Assembly: GCA_945862265.1 (NCBI GenBank)
Contig: CAMAXP010000011.1
Coordinates: 1 to 64,000 of the forward strand
Reading direction: 5' to 3'
Origin: Bordetella parapertussis
GTDB lineage: Bacteria; Pseudomonadota; Gammaproteobacteria; Burkholderiales; SG8-39
DNA length: 64,000 bases
The notes below the pieces were generated by a model. That model was given only the letters and a program-made list of their open reading frames with translations, was not told the origin of the DNA and did not search any database. Of the stretch, positions 53,711 to 61,174 are shown piece by piece (within the stretch, counting starts at the first letter, position 1; every line of letters starts with the position of its first letter). A program made the position numbers and the translations under genes.

Positions 53711-53839
53711 TCAGGTCGCTGCGGGCGCCGGCTTGGCTGCGTCCTTGACGGCTTTGCGGGCCGCCTTTTCGGTGCGCAGCATCTTCTTCTTGGCGGCGCC
53801 CTTGCGGCGGCGCGTGGTCAGCATCTTGGAATGGCTCAT
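53711..53839 (-). CDS. 42-residue strongly basic protein
   Basis: ATG 53839 with an excellent AGGAG site six bases upstream, ending TGA at 53711. The product begins MSHSKMLTTRRRKGAAKKKM and ends KDAAKPAPAAT: about one third Lys/Arg, with an Ala/Pro tail. That is the composition of small nucleic-acid or ribosome-associated proteins; I recognise no named family, though similar small basic proteins occur in Betaproteobacteria. The upstream gap contains an FNR-type palindrome (54015-54028). Too short for many annotation pipelines. The transcript would run toward the convergent Bug gene. Confidence 0.6.
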   Translation of the reverse strand: MSHSKMLTTRRRKGAAKKKMLRTEKAARKAVKDAAKPAPAAT

Positions 53840-54219
53840 GGAATTCTCCTCGGATGGGGTGGTGGCAATGTCCTGCCCGGGGGCGTTCACCGGGGGCGAA
53901 GCATAAAGCAAAAACGCGCTGCTCGCGGCGCAGGCGCTCGAAGAATGGAAATGCAACTCGTTGCCAATGGGCGCGTGTGCATCGGGACGCATTCCGCGAA
54001 TACCCGCCTCTCGCTTGACGCACGTCAAATAATGCAGTGCAGGCCGAGGGCTAAAGTCCGTGGCTGGTGCGTGCGAGGGCCCTGAACCTGAACTGGGACA
54101 ACGGCCAGGGAGAGAACCTCGACCGTACGGCGATCAAATATGTCCGCCGGAAGGCGCGGTGGTAGGCTGCCGGGACGCACCTCGTGAATAATTCCGTAGG
54201 CTGAAAAAGGGCTAGTTAG
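53840..54219. other. 380-bp divergent intergenic region
   Basis: The gap between the small basic protein gene and the FHA gene. Open frames crossing it are GC-rich shadows with no ribosome sites. It holds the FNR-type palindrome at 54015-54028. The last 40 bases before the FHA gene (GTGAATAATTCCGTAGGC to the ATG) are AT-richer and may hold its promoter. Nothing else is evident. Confidence 0.5.
54015..54028. promoter_or_regulatory. FNR/Anr/Dnr-type binding site
   Basis: TTGACGCACGTCAA is a perfect 5-4-5 palindrome fitting the FNR-family consensus TTGAY-N4-RTCAA. It lies 176 bp from the start of the 42-residue protein (minus) and 192 bp from the FHA gene (plus), followed at once by AATAATGCAGTG. 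FNR/Dnr sites activate genes under oxygen limitation or NO; which gene it serves is not determined. Confidence 0.5.
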
Positions 54220-55809
54220 ATGCCGCTCTCTCTGAGGATCTTCATTCGCACCGGAGACCGTCGAAGGCTGGTGGGCGAGCGGGTGCTGGAGGACGACCGG
54301 GTCACAGTGGGACGCAGCCCTGACTGCACGCTGGCCCTCGAAGATCCGAACCGGTACCTGTCGCGCCTCCAGGCCGAATTCGAGCGCACCGGACGGGGCT
54401 ACCTGCTTCGGGTGATGTCCCGCACCCTGCCGGTGATCGTGAACGGCGTCCAGTATTTCCAGGGCAGCGAAGTCACGGTGCACGCAGGAGACCTCATCGC
54501 GATGGACGCCTACGACCTGGAGGTCGTCAGCGTGGCCCTGGCGAAGGCGTCTCCGGCCGCACCGCGTCCGACGCCGGCCGCCCCGCCACCCCGACGGCCT
54601 GCCGTCGAGGTCCGGGTCCAGAGCCCTCTGCCGCACCCCAGCCGGACCAAGTGGGTCCTCCTCGGAGGCGCCGTGATCGTCGTGGTTGGGTTGGCCGCCC
54701 TATTCCCTGTCCTGAAGGGAATGCTGCCCGACCCCGAGGCGCAGAAGAAGGCCGAGCAGGCCATTGTCAGGCTCGAAGGCAACGCACGATCCCTGCTGAA
54801 GCTGGCGGAAGGCGACCGGCGCGACGTCAAGGAGGCCACCGCGGCTTCGGCGCGCGAAATCGAGCGTGTCGAAGGGCTGGTGCGCTCCACCCGCACCAGC
54901 CAGGAGCGCCTGGCCCTTGATGCAGTGCTGGTCGAGGCCCGTCGGATGGCACGCGCATCGGCAGCGCTCGAAGACAAGGTACGTGAGCAGATCGATGGCC
55001 CGGCCGGTTTGCCCAGCGCGGAAGGCAACCTGAATGCCGCGGCGACAGCGGCCCGGGGCGGTGACCGAGTCGAAGCCATCCGGCTGCTCGAAGGCACAGT
55101 CGCTTCGCTGACTGCGCTGCGGACGAAAGTGGCCGAGGAGCGCAAGGCGGTACAGGCCGACCAGGACAAACGCCGGGAACAGCTTCTGGCGGCAGAAACC
55201 CGCGCGCTGGCCGATGCAGAAGCGCGCGCCCGGGCCGAGGCGGAGGCCAAGGCGAAAGCCAAGTCCAAGGCCGACGCAGAGGCTGAGGCAAGGGCACGGG
55301 CCGATGCGGACAAGGCGAAGCCCGCTCCGAAAGGAGCGACACCTCCCCTCACCCCGCCTGCCGCACCGGCCACGCCGCCGCCGGCCCCCGCCCCGGTCGC
55401 ATCGCCGCCCGACAAGCCCGCCCCCGCAAAGCCCGCGGCGGCAGCTGTCCCCGTCGCGCCCGTAGAGGCTTCGGCCTGCCTCGGCAAGCTGTCTGGCGCC
55501 TGGGCGCATTCCGCGGGCGGCACCTGGACCTTTGAAGGCGGCCAGGCTACCCGGGTCGTGGAAGCAACCCACTACGGGCCCCGGGCGCAGGAGATCACGG
55601 TACTGGCCCTGCTCATGTGCGACAGCGACAACCTCACCTACAGGATCGTAAGGCAGGCACTTGTCAATACTGGAAACCCTGCACAGGCTTTCGACAAGAC
55701 CCCGGCCAGCGAGCCCGGCCTCGCAGTCTGGGAGAAGGTCTATACCCAGCGCTACGCCGTATCCGGCGCAGGCCTGCGCTTTGGAAGCCACACCTTTGCG
55801 AAGCGATAA
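54220..55809 (+). CDS. FHA-domain membrane protein with coiled coil and C-terminal lipocalin-like domain
   Basis: A 529-residue protein. Residues ~1-105 form a forkhead-associated domain (RVTVGRSPDCTLALEDPNRY, then VIVNGVQYFQG) that binds phosphothreonine. A Pro/Ala linker leads to a transmembrane helix near 150-170 (WVLLGGAVIVVVGLAALFPV), so the FHA domain is cytoplasmic. A long Ala/Glu/Lys coiled coil (~175-365) and a Pro-rich segment follow, then a C-terminal domain (CLGKLSGAWAHSAGGTWTFE to FGSHTFAKR) with two cysteines likely disulfide-bonded in the periplasm. FHA proteins often report Ser/Thr kinase or type VI secretion signals; no kinase gene is nearby. A deleted duplicate follows. Confidence 0.85.
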   Translation: MPLSLRIFIRTGDRRRLVGERVLEDDRVTVGRSPDCTLALEDPNRYLSRLQAEFERTGRGYLLRVMSRTLPVIVNGVQYFQGSEVTVHAGDLIAMDAYDLEVVSVALAKASPAAPRPTPAAPPPRRPAVEVRVQSPLPHPSRTKWVLLGGAVIVVVGLAALFPVLKGMLPDPEAQKKAEQAIVRLEGNARSLLKLAEGDRRDVKEATAASAREIERVEGLVRSTRTSQERLALDAVLVEARRMARASAALEDKVREQIDGPAGLPSAEGNLNAAATAARGGDRVEAIRLLEGTVASLTALRTKVAEERKAVQADQDKRREQLLAAETRALADAEARARAEAEAKAKAKSKADAEAEARARADADKAKPAPKGATPPLTPPAAPATPPPAPAPVASPPDKPAPAKPAAAAVPVAPVEASACLGKLSGAWAHSAGGTWTFEGGQATRVVEATHYGPRAQEITVLALLMCDSDNLTYRIVRQALVNTGNPAQAFDKTPASEPGLAVWEKVYTQRYAVSGAGLRFGSHTFAKR

Positions 55810-55857
55810 AATGCCGCGCAGGCTGCATGAAAAAATAAAGCTCCGGGAGTTTTATAA

Positions 55858-56276
55858 ATGCCGCTTTCGCTAAAAATCTCCAGCCGAGCCACGGGCCGTT
55901 CCAGGTTTGTAGCTGAGCGCACATTCGAAGAAGAGCGCGTCACCATTGGGCGCGCCACGAACTGCATCCTCGCGCTGGATGACCCGGACAAGTGCCTTTC
56001 GCGCGTCCACGCAGAGATCGCGTGCATGCCGCAGGGATACCTCCTCAAGGTGATTTCCAGCACGTCGCCGGTCATCGTGAACGGCGTGGACCACTCGCAT
56101 GGAAGCGAAGTCATGGTTCGCGGCGGCCCTCGCCTTTGCCTGGCCCATGGTGAAGGGCATGCTGCCGGGCGGCAACGAGTAGAAAAAGGCGGAACAGTCC
56201 GAAGGTCGTGACCCAGCGCTACACGATCAGCGGGAACGGCATGCGCCTGGGCAACTACACCTTCGCGAAACGGTAG
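55858..56276 (+). pseudogene. Deleted duplicate of the FHA-domain gene
   Basis: The first ~85 codons (MPLSLKISSRATGRSRFVAE, VTIGRATNCILALDDPDKCL, VIVNGVDHSHGSEV) are a clear second copy of the neighbour's FHA domain. After that, another frame continues with a remnant of the transmembrane end (KGMLPGG, cf. KGMLPDP), a TAG where the parent has CAG, then the extreme C-terminus VVTQRYTISGNGMRLGNYTF ending AKR-stop, matching the parent's final 24 residues. At least two internal deletions and a frameshift have removed the coiled coil and most of the C-terminal domain. A truncated free FHA domain could still be made. Confidence 0.8.
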
Positions 56277-56291
56277 GCGGCGCGCCCAGCC

Positions 56292-57266
56292 TTACTGCAG
56301 GCGGGGCTTGCGGAAGAAATCGGCGCGGTCCGCGGACTTGAGCGTCGCCTCGATCGCCTTGCCGCGGCGCATGAGCGCAAGCCGCACTTCAACGCCCGGG
56401 GCGCCGAGTCCCCAGACGGCGCGATAGAACGCCGCAAGCCCCTCAACCCGCTGTTCGCCAACCGCGAGGAGCGTATCGCCCGCCCGCAGGCCGGCCTGTT
56501 CGGCAGGGCCGCCCGGCGCGAGCCCGCCGACCCTCAGCTCGCCCTGGTGGTCCTGCGCATACAGGCCCAGCCAAGGGTGCGACGGCAGTGCGCCGCGACC
56601 GGTCTTCAGCATCGTCTCGAGGATCGGTGACAGCAGTTCAATCGGCACGAACATGTTGACCTGCTCCGCCTCGCCGTTCGCCTCGCGCTGCACGAGGAGC
56701 GAGCCCAGGCCCACCAGGTCCCCTTGCGCGTCGAGCAGGGCCGCTCCGCCCCACTGCGGATGCGCCGGCGCGGTGAACAGCGCCTCGTCGAGCAGGTATT
56801 CCCAGTAGCCCGTGAATTCGCCCTTTGCCACCAGTCGGGTCTTGAGAGCGTGCGCGATGCCGCCGTGCCCAAGCACGAACGCAGAGTCCCCCACCTTGAC
56901 GTCCGAGGCGAGGCCACGCTGCAGGTGTGGCACCTCCAGCTTGCCCAGCGGCAGGATCAACCCGAATCCGGTTGCCTGGTCGTAAGCCAACGGGTAGCCG
57001 GCCACGACCCTGCCGCGGTTGGTGGTCAGCCAGACCTGGCTAGCCTCGGTGATCAGGTAGCCGATCGTGAGCACGAGGCCGTCCTCGCGGATCACGACCC
57101 CATAGCCGCCGCGCTCGGTACCCAGGGTGCCGGCCGTGAACGCATCTTCGGGGATCTGCGTTCGCACCAGCACCATCGCGTCGAGCGCGCGCGCAAGGTC
57201 AAACTGGGTTTCCCCGGCCTTGGGCTGCAGTTCCTCAGGGAAGCCCCATTGCTGCTGCTCAGTCAT
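56292..57266 (-). CDS. HtrA-like protease homologue with PDZ domain, catalytic triad lost
   Basis: A 324-residue chymotrypsin-fold plus PDZ protein. The three catalytic positions of DegP/DegS can be located and all are changed: TIGYLITEASQV (Tyr for His), AYDQATGFGLI (Gly for Asp) and PAHPQWGGAALLD (Trp for Ser). The fold otherwise looks complete, and the PDZ domain (WLGLYAQDHQGELRVGGLAP, GPAEQAGLRAGDTLLAVGE) is intact at ~230-315. No signal peptide. It is therefore probably a non-catalytic binding or adaptor protein. The ATG overlaps the stop of the amidohydrolase gene (ATGA), tying the two functionally. Confidence 0.85.
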   Translation of the reverse strand: MTEQQQWGFPEELQPKAGETQFDLARALDAMVLVRTQIPEDAFTAGTLGTERGGYGVVIREDGLVLTIGYLITEASQVWLTTNRGRVVAGYPLAYDQATGFGLILPLGKLEVPHLQRGLASDVKVGDSAFVLGHGGIAHALKTRLVAKGEFTGYWEYLLDEALFTAPAHPQWGGAALLDAQGDLVGLGSLLVQREANGEAEQVNMFVPIELLSPILETMLKTGRGALPSHPWLGLYAQDHQGELRVGGLAPGGPAEQAGLRAGDTLLAVGEQRVEGLAAFYRAVWGLGAPGVEVRLALMRRGKAIEATLKSADRADFFRKPRLQ

Positions 57267-58150
57267 ATGCAGATCCTGTCACGGTGCTCCACGAGCGGCA
57301 GATCGGCGGCATTAGTCAATCCCACGCCCCCTTCGGACCAACCCCACCACTTGCACACGGCGCGCCCCATGACGAGTTCCTTGTCCTGCGCGGAAAGCCA
57401 GGGGAGCTCCTCGGTGAACATGGTCACGCACTGCCGCCAGGAACACGGCATCTTGGTGATGTCCGTCCCCCAGAACATCCGCTCGGGCCCAAAGGCGTCG
57501 AATACCTGGCGCAGATAGGCATGCATGCTCGTGAAAGGGTAGGGGCCACTCGAGTAGCCGGGTACGCCGGTCGCCTTGACTGCGATATTTGGATGGCGGG
57601 AGAGTTTCAGGAGCTCAGGGATGTGCACCATCGCCGCATCATCCTTCAGCGGGGTAAACCCGCCCCGTCCGCCCAGATGGTCAATGGTCAGCCGCAGGCC
57701 GGGGTGGCGCTCCGCAATACGGCCGAATTGCGGCAGGGTGTCGGTTGCAAGAACTGCAATTGGAACGCCTGCCCTTTCTGCGGCAGCCCACAGCCAATCG
57801 AGCGTGCCGTCCATCAACCAGCCGCGCAGGGGCTCGTGGAGGAAGGTGTAGCGCAACCCAAGCATTCCCGGCTGGAGCCGCCAGTGTTCGACCAGCGAGC
57901 GATTCTCCGGTCGATCCAGCGGGAATGAACCGAGAATCGCGAACCGATCGGGGTGGGTACGCACCGCTTCAAACGCCACCTCGAGGCCGCCCGGATCCCA
58001 GCTCGGCGGATGGAGGACAGCCGCGTCGATGCCACCCTCGTTCATCAGACCCACGGCTTCCTCGACAGTGAAAGCCGTGACCTGCCGGTGAGCGATGTTG
58101 CTTGGTAATCCGCTTTCCCAGATATGGATCTGGGCATCCACGATGCGCAT
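57263..58150 (-). CDS. Amidohydrolase-2 family metal-dependent hydrolase (PDC-lactonase-like)
   Basis: A 295-residue TIM-barrel hydrolase; ATG 58150 is chosen because MRIVDAQIHIWESG is the usual N-terminus (metal motif in QIH position), although its ribosome site is weak. Other motifs are LTIDHLGGRGGF (barrel His), NIAVKATGVPGYS and MFWGTDITKMP (late Asp). Relatives hydrolyse lactones such as 2-pyrone-4,6-dicarboxylate or decarboxylate aromatic acids. It is translationally coupled to the HtrA-like pseudoprotease gene, an unexpected partnership. Confidence 0.85.
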   Translation of the reverse strand: MRIVDAQIHIWESGLPSNIAHRQVTAFTVEEAVGLMNEGGIDAAVLHPPSWDPGGLEVAFEAVRTHPDRFAILGSFPLDRPENRSLVEHWRLQPGMLGLRYTFLHEPLRGWLMDGTLDWLWAAAERAGVPIAVLATDTLPQFGRIAERHPGLRLTIDHLGGRGGFTPLKDDAAMVHIPELLKLSRHPNIAVKATGVPGYSSGPYPFTSMHAYLRQVFDAFGPERMFWGTDITKMPCSWRQCVTMFTEELPWLSAQDKELVMGRAVCKWWGWSEGGVGLTNAADLPLVEHRDRICI

Positions 58151-58243
58151 GCCGAAGCCTAACCGAACACGCGCCAAACGAAAACGGCCAGCGACACGGT
58201 GACAGCAACCACCCGAGCCTATGGCTGCCGCATCACGAGGCCC

Positions 58244-58300
58244 TATTCCGCCTTGACGCCCGCCTCCCGGATGATCGCGGAAAATTTCGCGACCTCGCCA
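58244..58300 (-). pseudogene. C-terminal remnant of a Bug/TctC gene
   Basis: Eighteen codons and a TAG on the minus strand encode GEVAKFSAIIREAGVKAE, the characteristic end of Bug proteins. The homology stops abruptly at 58300, where a 16-bp sequence is tandemly repeated (58300-58331). The remainder of the gene is missing. It lies between the amidohydrolase and the intact Bug gene 9. Confidence 0.65.
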
Positions 58301-58331
58301 TCAAGGACGGGCGAAATCAAGGACGGGCGAA
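58300..58331. repeat. 16-bp perfect tandem duplication
   Basis: ATCAAGGACGGGCGAA occurs at 58300-58315 and immediately again at 58316-58331. It sits at the broken end of the Bug remnant and is likely a deletion or slippage scar. Confidence 0.75.
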
Positions 58332-58385
58332 TCGAGAAGGGGAACTGACAAGAATCTGCCGAGTGAAAGTCCACGGCAAAACCGG

Positions 58386-59372
58386 CTAGTCGAGCGACAG
58401 GCCCAGCGTCTTGACGATCCCGCCCCAGCGCTCGATTTCCTGCTGCACGAACCGACCGTGCTGCTCAGGTGTGTTCGTCATCGGCAGCACCCCATAGTCG
58501 GAGAATTGCTTTTGCATCTCGGGCGAGGCGACGGCCTTGACGATCTCGGCGTTCAGACGGGAGACGATTTCCTTCGGCGTCCCCGCCGGCACCATGCTGC
58601 CGATCCACGAAAACGCCTCGAAGTTCTCCAAGCCGGACTCGGCCACCGTGGGGACCGAGGGCAGCGCAGGGTGCCGTTCCCTGGTGGAAACGGCGAGCGC
58701 GCGCAATGTGCCTGCGCCGAGATGCCCTTTGGCTGCGCCGAAATCCACGAACATCGCCGCAACCTGCCCACCCACGAGGTCTTGCACGGCCGGCGCTGCG
58801 CCCTTGTAAGGCACGTGCGTGAGCTTGATATCGGCGCGCTGCGCGAAGGCTTCGGCCATCACATGGGCAATGCTCCCGGCACCGAACGACGCATAGTTGA
58901 TCTTTCCCGGATTCGCCTTGGCGAAGCGGATGAATCCTTGCACGTCGGTCACCGACAGGAGCTTCGGGTTGACGACGAGCAGGAATGGATTCTTCGCAAG
59001 CACGCTGACCGCCTGGAAATCCTTTTTCGTGTCGTAAGTGATTTTGCGATAAATGCCCGGATTGATCGTCAGTTCCCCGACGCCCGCGATCAGGACGGTG
59101 TAGCCGTCAGCCGGGGATCGCGCCGCCGCCTCCACGCCGATCATGCCGGCCGCACCGGGGCGATTGTCAGTGACGATCGACTGGCCGAGCGCAGTGGAGA
59201 GCCGGGTGGCGAGCGTACGGGCGACGAAGTCGGTGCCCCCACCCGCCGGAAACGGCACGATGAACCGGATCGGCTTGGAGGGATAGCCCTGCGCGAACGC
59301 GGATGTTGCAATCGAGGCGGCAAGGACCAGGGCCGCCAGCAGGCGGGTCGGCAAGCGGGAAAATTTATTCAA
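58386..59372 (-). CDS. Bug/TctC-family periplasmic substrate-binding protein (9 of 9)
   Basis: A 328-residue protein whose only reasonable start is TTG 59372, nine bases after GAGGGG. The signal peptide is LLAALVLAASIATSAFAQ; the mature start is GYPSKPIRFIVPFPAGGGTD. Landmarks: PADGYTVLIAGVGELTIN, GIYRKITYDTKKD, LTHVPYKGAAPAVQD and RWGGIVKTLGLSLD. It follows a cupin gene by 13 bp, reproducing the cupin+Bug pairing seen at 9.9-11.7 kb. Confidence 0.92.
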   Translation of the reverse strand: MNKFSRLPTRLLAALVLAASIATSAFAQGYPSKPIRFIVPFPAGGGTDFVARTLATRLSTALGQSIVTDNRPGAAGMIGVEAAARSPADGYTVLIAGVGELTINPGIYRKITYDTKKDFQAVSVLAKNPFLLVVNPKLLSVTDVQGFIRFAKANPGKINYASFGAGSIAHVMAEAFAQRADIKLTHVPYKGAAPAVQDLVGGQVAAMFVDFGAAKGHLGAGTLRALAVSTRERHPALPSVPTVAESGLENFEAFSWIGSMVPAGTPKEIVSRLNAEIVKAVASPEMQKQFSDYGVLPMTNTPEQHGRFVQQEIERWGGIVKTLGLSLD

Positions 59373-59385
59373 GTTGGATTGCCCC

Positions 59386-59919
59386 TCAGGCCTGCTTCAG
59401 ATGTGCGTCGCGACCCTCGAACAGCTTCGCATCGGCATAGCCCAGCAGCTCGGTTTTGCCGCTCTTGCCCAGCATGACCTGCATGAAGATCGTTTCCTTG
59501 GTGTTGTTCTGGTAACCGTGGATCACGCCCCTGGGACAGGAAGCGCAGTCCCACTCATTCAGCAAGGTCTCGAGGCGCTCGCCGTCCCCAGTCTCGAAGA
59601 ACACCGTGAGCTGCCCCTTGAGCACGAAGAACACTTCCTCGACTTCGTGGGTATGGGCCGCATTGCCCTGCCCCGGCGGCACTTCCATGATGCTCAAGGT
59701 CAAGCCGCCCTGGGGGATCACCCCGGTCTCGGTACCCCCGTTGGTGTTCCCGATGAACTGGTAGCGCGCACGCTTCCAGCCTTCAAACGCCGCATCGGCG
59801 TAGGCATTCCAGTTTGCCGGGCGCTCCTTGAATCGGGCGGTGTACTTCGCCGCAATGTCATCGAGAGACATCCCGACGACGTTCGGATCCATTTCGTGAC
59901 GGGCTTTTGCGTTCGCCAT
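59386..59919 (-). CDS. Single-domain cupin protein
   Basis: A 177-residue cupin from ATG 59919 with GGGAGCAGG upstream. Both cupin motifs are clear: GNAAHTHEVEEVFFVLKGQL (metal ligands His, His, Glu) and CPRGVIHGYQNNT (third His). The N-terminal 70 residues are extra and helical (VVGMSLDDIAAKYTARFKER). Such proteins are dioxygenases, isomerases or ligand sensors. It forms an operon with Bug gene 9, suggesting action on that receptor's ligand. Confidence 0.87.
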   Translation of the reverse strand: MANAKARHEMDPNVVGMSLDDIAAKYTARFKERPANWNAYADAAFEGWKRARYQFIGNTNGGTETGVIPQGGLTLSIMEVPPGQGNAAHTHEVEEVFFVLKGQLTVFFETGDGERLETLLNEWDCASCPRGVIHGYQNNTKETIFMQVMLGKSGKTELLGYADAKLFEGRDAHLKQA

Positions 59920-60015
59920 GGCCTGCTCCCCTGTTCGTAATGCGTGCGCAACTATACTATCGCAGCGATCGAAATCCCACGTGCAGTTTGTCGAAACACC
60001 GGAGGCGAGAATTCC

Positions 60016-61014
60016 ATGAGCGAAGCATTGCCGGCCGCTTGGGCCAAGATCACCCGGGACCTTTCCTTGCATGGCGGCGACCGTCCCATGGCCGCGTTGC
60101 CGGACGCAACGCGGGCCCTTATGGCCGAGATTGGCCCGAAATGGGGTACCGACATTCAGAAGTATCGCGACATGGTGCTCGCGGCCTACGCACCGCTACT
60201 CGCAAATTCACCCAAAGACGGCGTCACCGTAACTCGCGAGCACGCCTACGGCCCGCACGAACGTCACCGGCTCGATGTGTTTCGTCCGGAAGGCGCCGAG
60301 CGCGCCCCGGTCGTGGTGTTCGTGCACGGGGGCGCTTTCCTGCGTGGCAGCAAGAGCGTGCCCGATGGCATTTACGACAACGTCACCTACTGGTTCGCGC
60401 GCCAGGGGTGCCTCGGGGTCAATATCGAATACAGGCTCGCGCCCGAGGCACCGTTCCCGGCGGGCGCGGAAGACCTTGCCGCCGCAGTGACTTGGGTCAA
60501 GCAGAATGCGGCAGCCCATGGAGGCGATCCGGAGAAGATCTTCCTGGTGGGCCATTCGGCCGGCGCGACGCACGTCGCCGGATATGCGTTCGACCCGAAC
60601 ATTGCGGCCAAGCCAGGTGCCGAACTCTGCGGAATGGTCCTCATCAGCGGCCGCCTGCGCATCGACGCCTCGCCGGAGAACCCCAACGCCCGCGGCGTGC
60701 GCGCGTATTTCGGCGAAGACGAGTCGCTGTACGAAGTGCGCTCCCCTGTCACCCATGCGCACCTATGCCGGCAGCCGGTCATGATTGCGATCGCCGAATT
60801 CGACAATCCGCTGCTTGATATCTACGGCGCCGAGTTTTTCTGGCGGGTGGCGATGAAGAGCCGGAAGGCACCGCGGTTCGTGCGCATGGCCCTGCACAAC
60901 CACAGTTCGATGGCCATGCACTTCAATACGGGAGAGGAAGTGCTCGGCCGCGAAATACTGCGGTTCATGGTCGAGAATTCTGGCTACGGCCCGGGAGCCT
61001 TGGTCAGGCCATAG
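60016..61014 (+). CDS. HSL-type alpha/beta hydrolase (esterase), paralogue A
   Basis: A 332-residue carboxylesterase-like protein from ATG 60016 (CGGAGG upstream). Motifs are oxyanion VVVFVHGGAFLRG (HGG), nucleophile VGHSAGATHVAG, then Asp in IAIAEFDNPLL and His in MALHNHSSMAM. There is a 90-residue N-terminal extension and no signal peptide. It is clearly paralogous to the minus-strand gene at 62104-63027 (shared YGPxERHxLDVF and GGDPExIFxVGHSAGATH). The toxin-antitoxin cassette lies between them. Confidence 0.88.
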   Translation: MSEALPAAWAKITRDLSLHGGDRPMAALPDATRALMAEIGPKWGTDIQKYRDMVLAAYAPLLANSPKDGVTVTREHAYGPHERHRLDVFRPEGAERAPVVVFVHGGAFLRGSKSVPDGIYDNVTYWFARQGCLGVNIEYRLAPEAPFPAGAEDLAAAVTWVKQNAAAHGGDPEKIFLVGHSAGATHVAGYAFDPNIAAKPGAELCGMVLISGRLRIDASPENPNARGVRAYFGEDESLYEVRSPVTHAHLCRQPVMIAIAEFDNPLLDIYGAEFFWRVAMKSRKAPRFVRMALHNHSSMAMHFNTGEEVLGREILRFMVENSGYGPGALVRP

Positions 61015-61067
61015 TGTAGGTGCGACACCGCATACTGTCGGTGACCAAAGTGCTGCTTGTACGAATT

Positions 61068-61115
61068 TGGCGCGCCCAGAGAGATTCGAACTCCGGCCCT
61101 CTTGATTCGTAGTTG
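61068..61115 (-). repeat. tRNA-Arg(ACG) 3'-half-like direct repeat, copy 1
   Basis: The 27 bp at 61068-61094 are identical to 61958-61984, and similarity continues imperfectly to 61115. Read on the minus strand the sequence runs CTACGAATC (anticodon-loop-like), then GGAGTTCGAATCTCT (T arm), then TGGGCGCGCCA (acceptor and CCA), the order found in Betaproteobacterial tRNA-Arg(ACG). The 5' half is absent, so it is not a tRNA gene. This is how integration-site duplications look. No integrase is within the window. Confidence 0.65.
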
Positions 61116-61137
61116 GCCCAGGGAAACATTGGAAACC

Positions 61138-61158
61138 GGGGTCAGAGCAATCTGACCC
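61138..61158. repeat. Cassette-edge motif with 8-bp hairpin
   Basis: GGGGTCAGAGCAAT at 61138-61151 is the left member of an inverted pair with 61812-61828. It also forms a perfect stem GGGTCAGA/TCTGACCC around GCAA (61139-61158), 16 bp beyond the antitoxin stop. It could end the antitoxin transcript, though there is no T-run. Confidence 0.5.
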
Positions 61159-61174
61159 ACGAACGCTGGACGCC

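Noticed and set aside
58300-58331. CRISPR or VNTR array
   Set aside because: Only two adjacent copies of a 16-bp unit with no spacers; no other regular repeats were noticed in the window.
5150-59372. Complete tripartite tricarboxylate transporter operon
   Set aside because: Only receptor (TctC/Bug) genes are present; no 500-residue TctA or 150-residue TctB membrane protein is encoded in the window.
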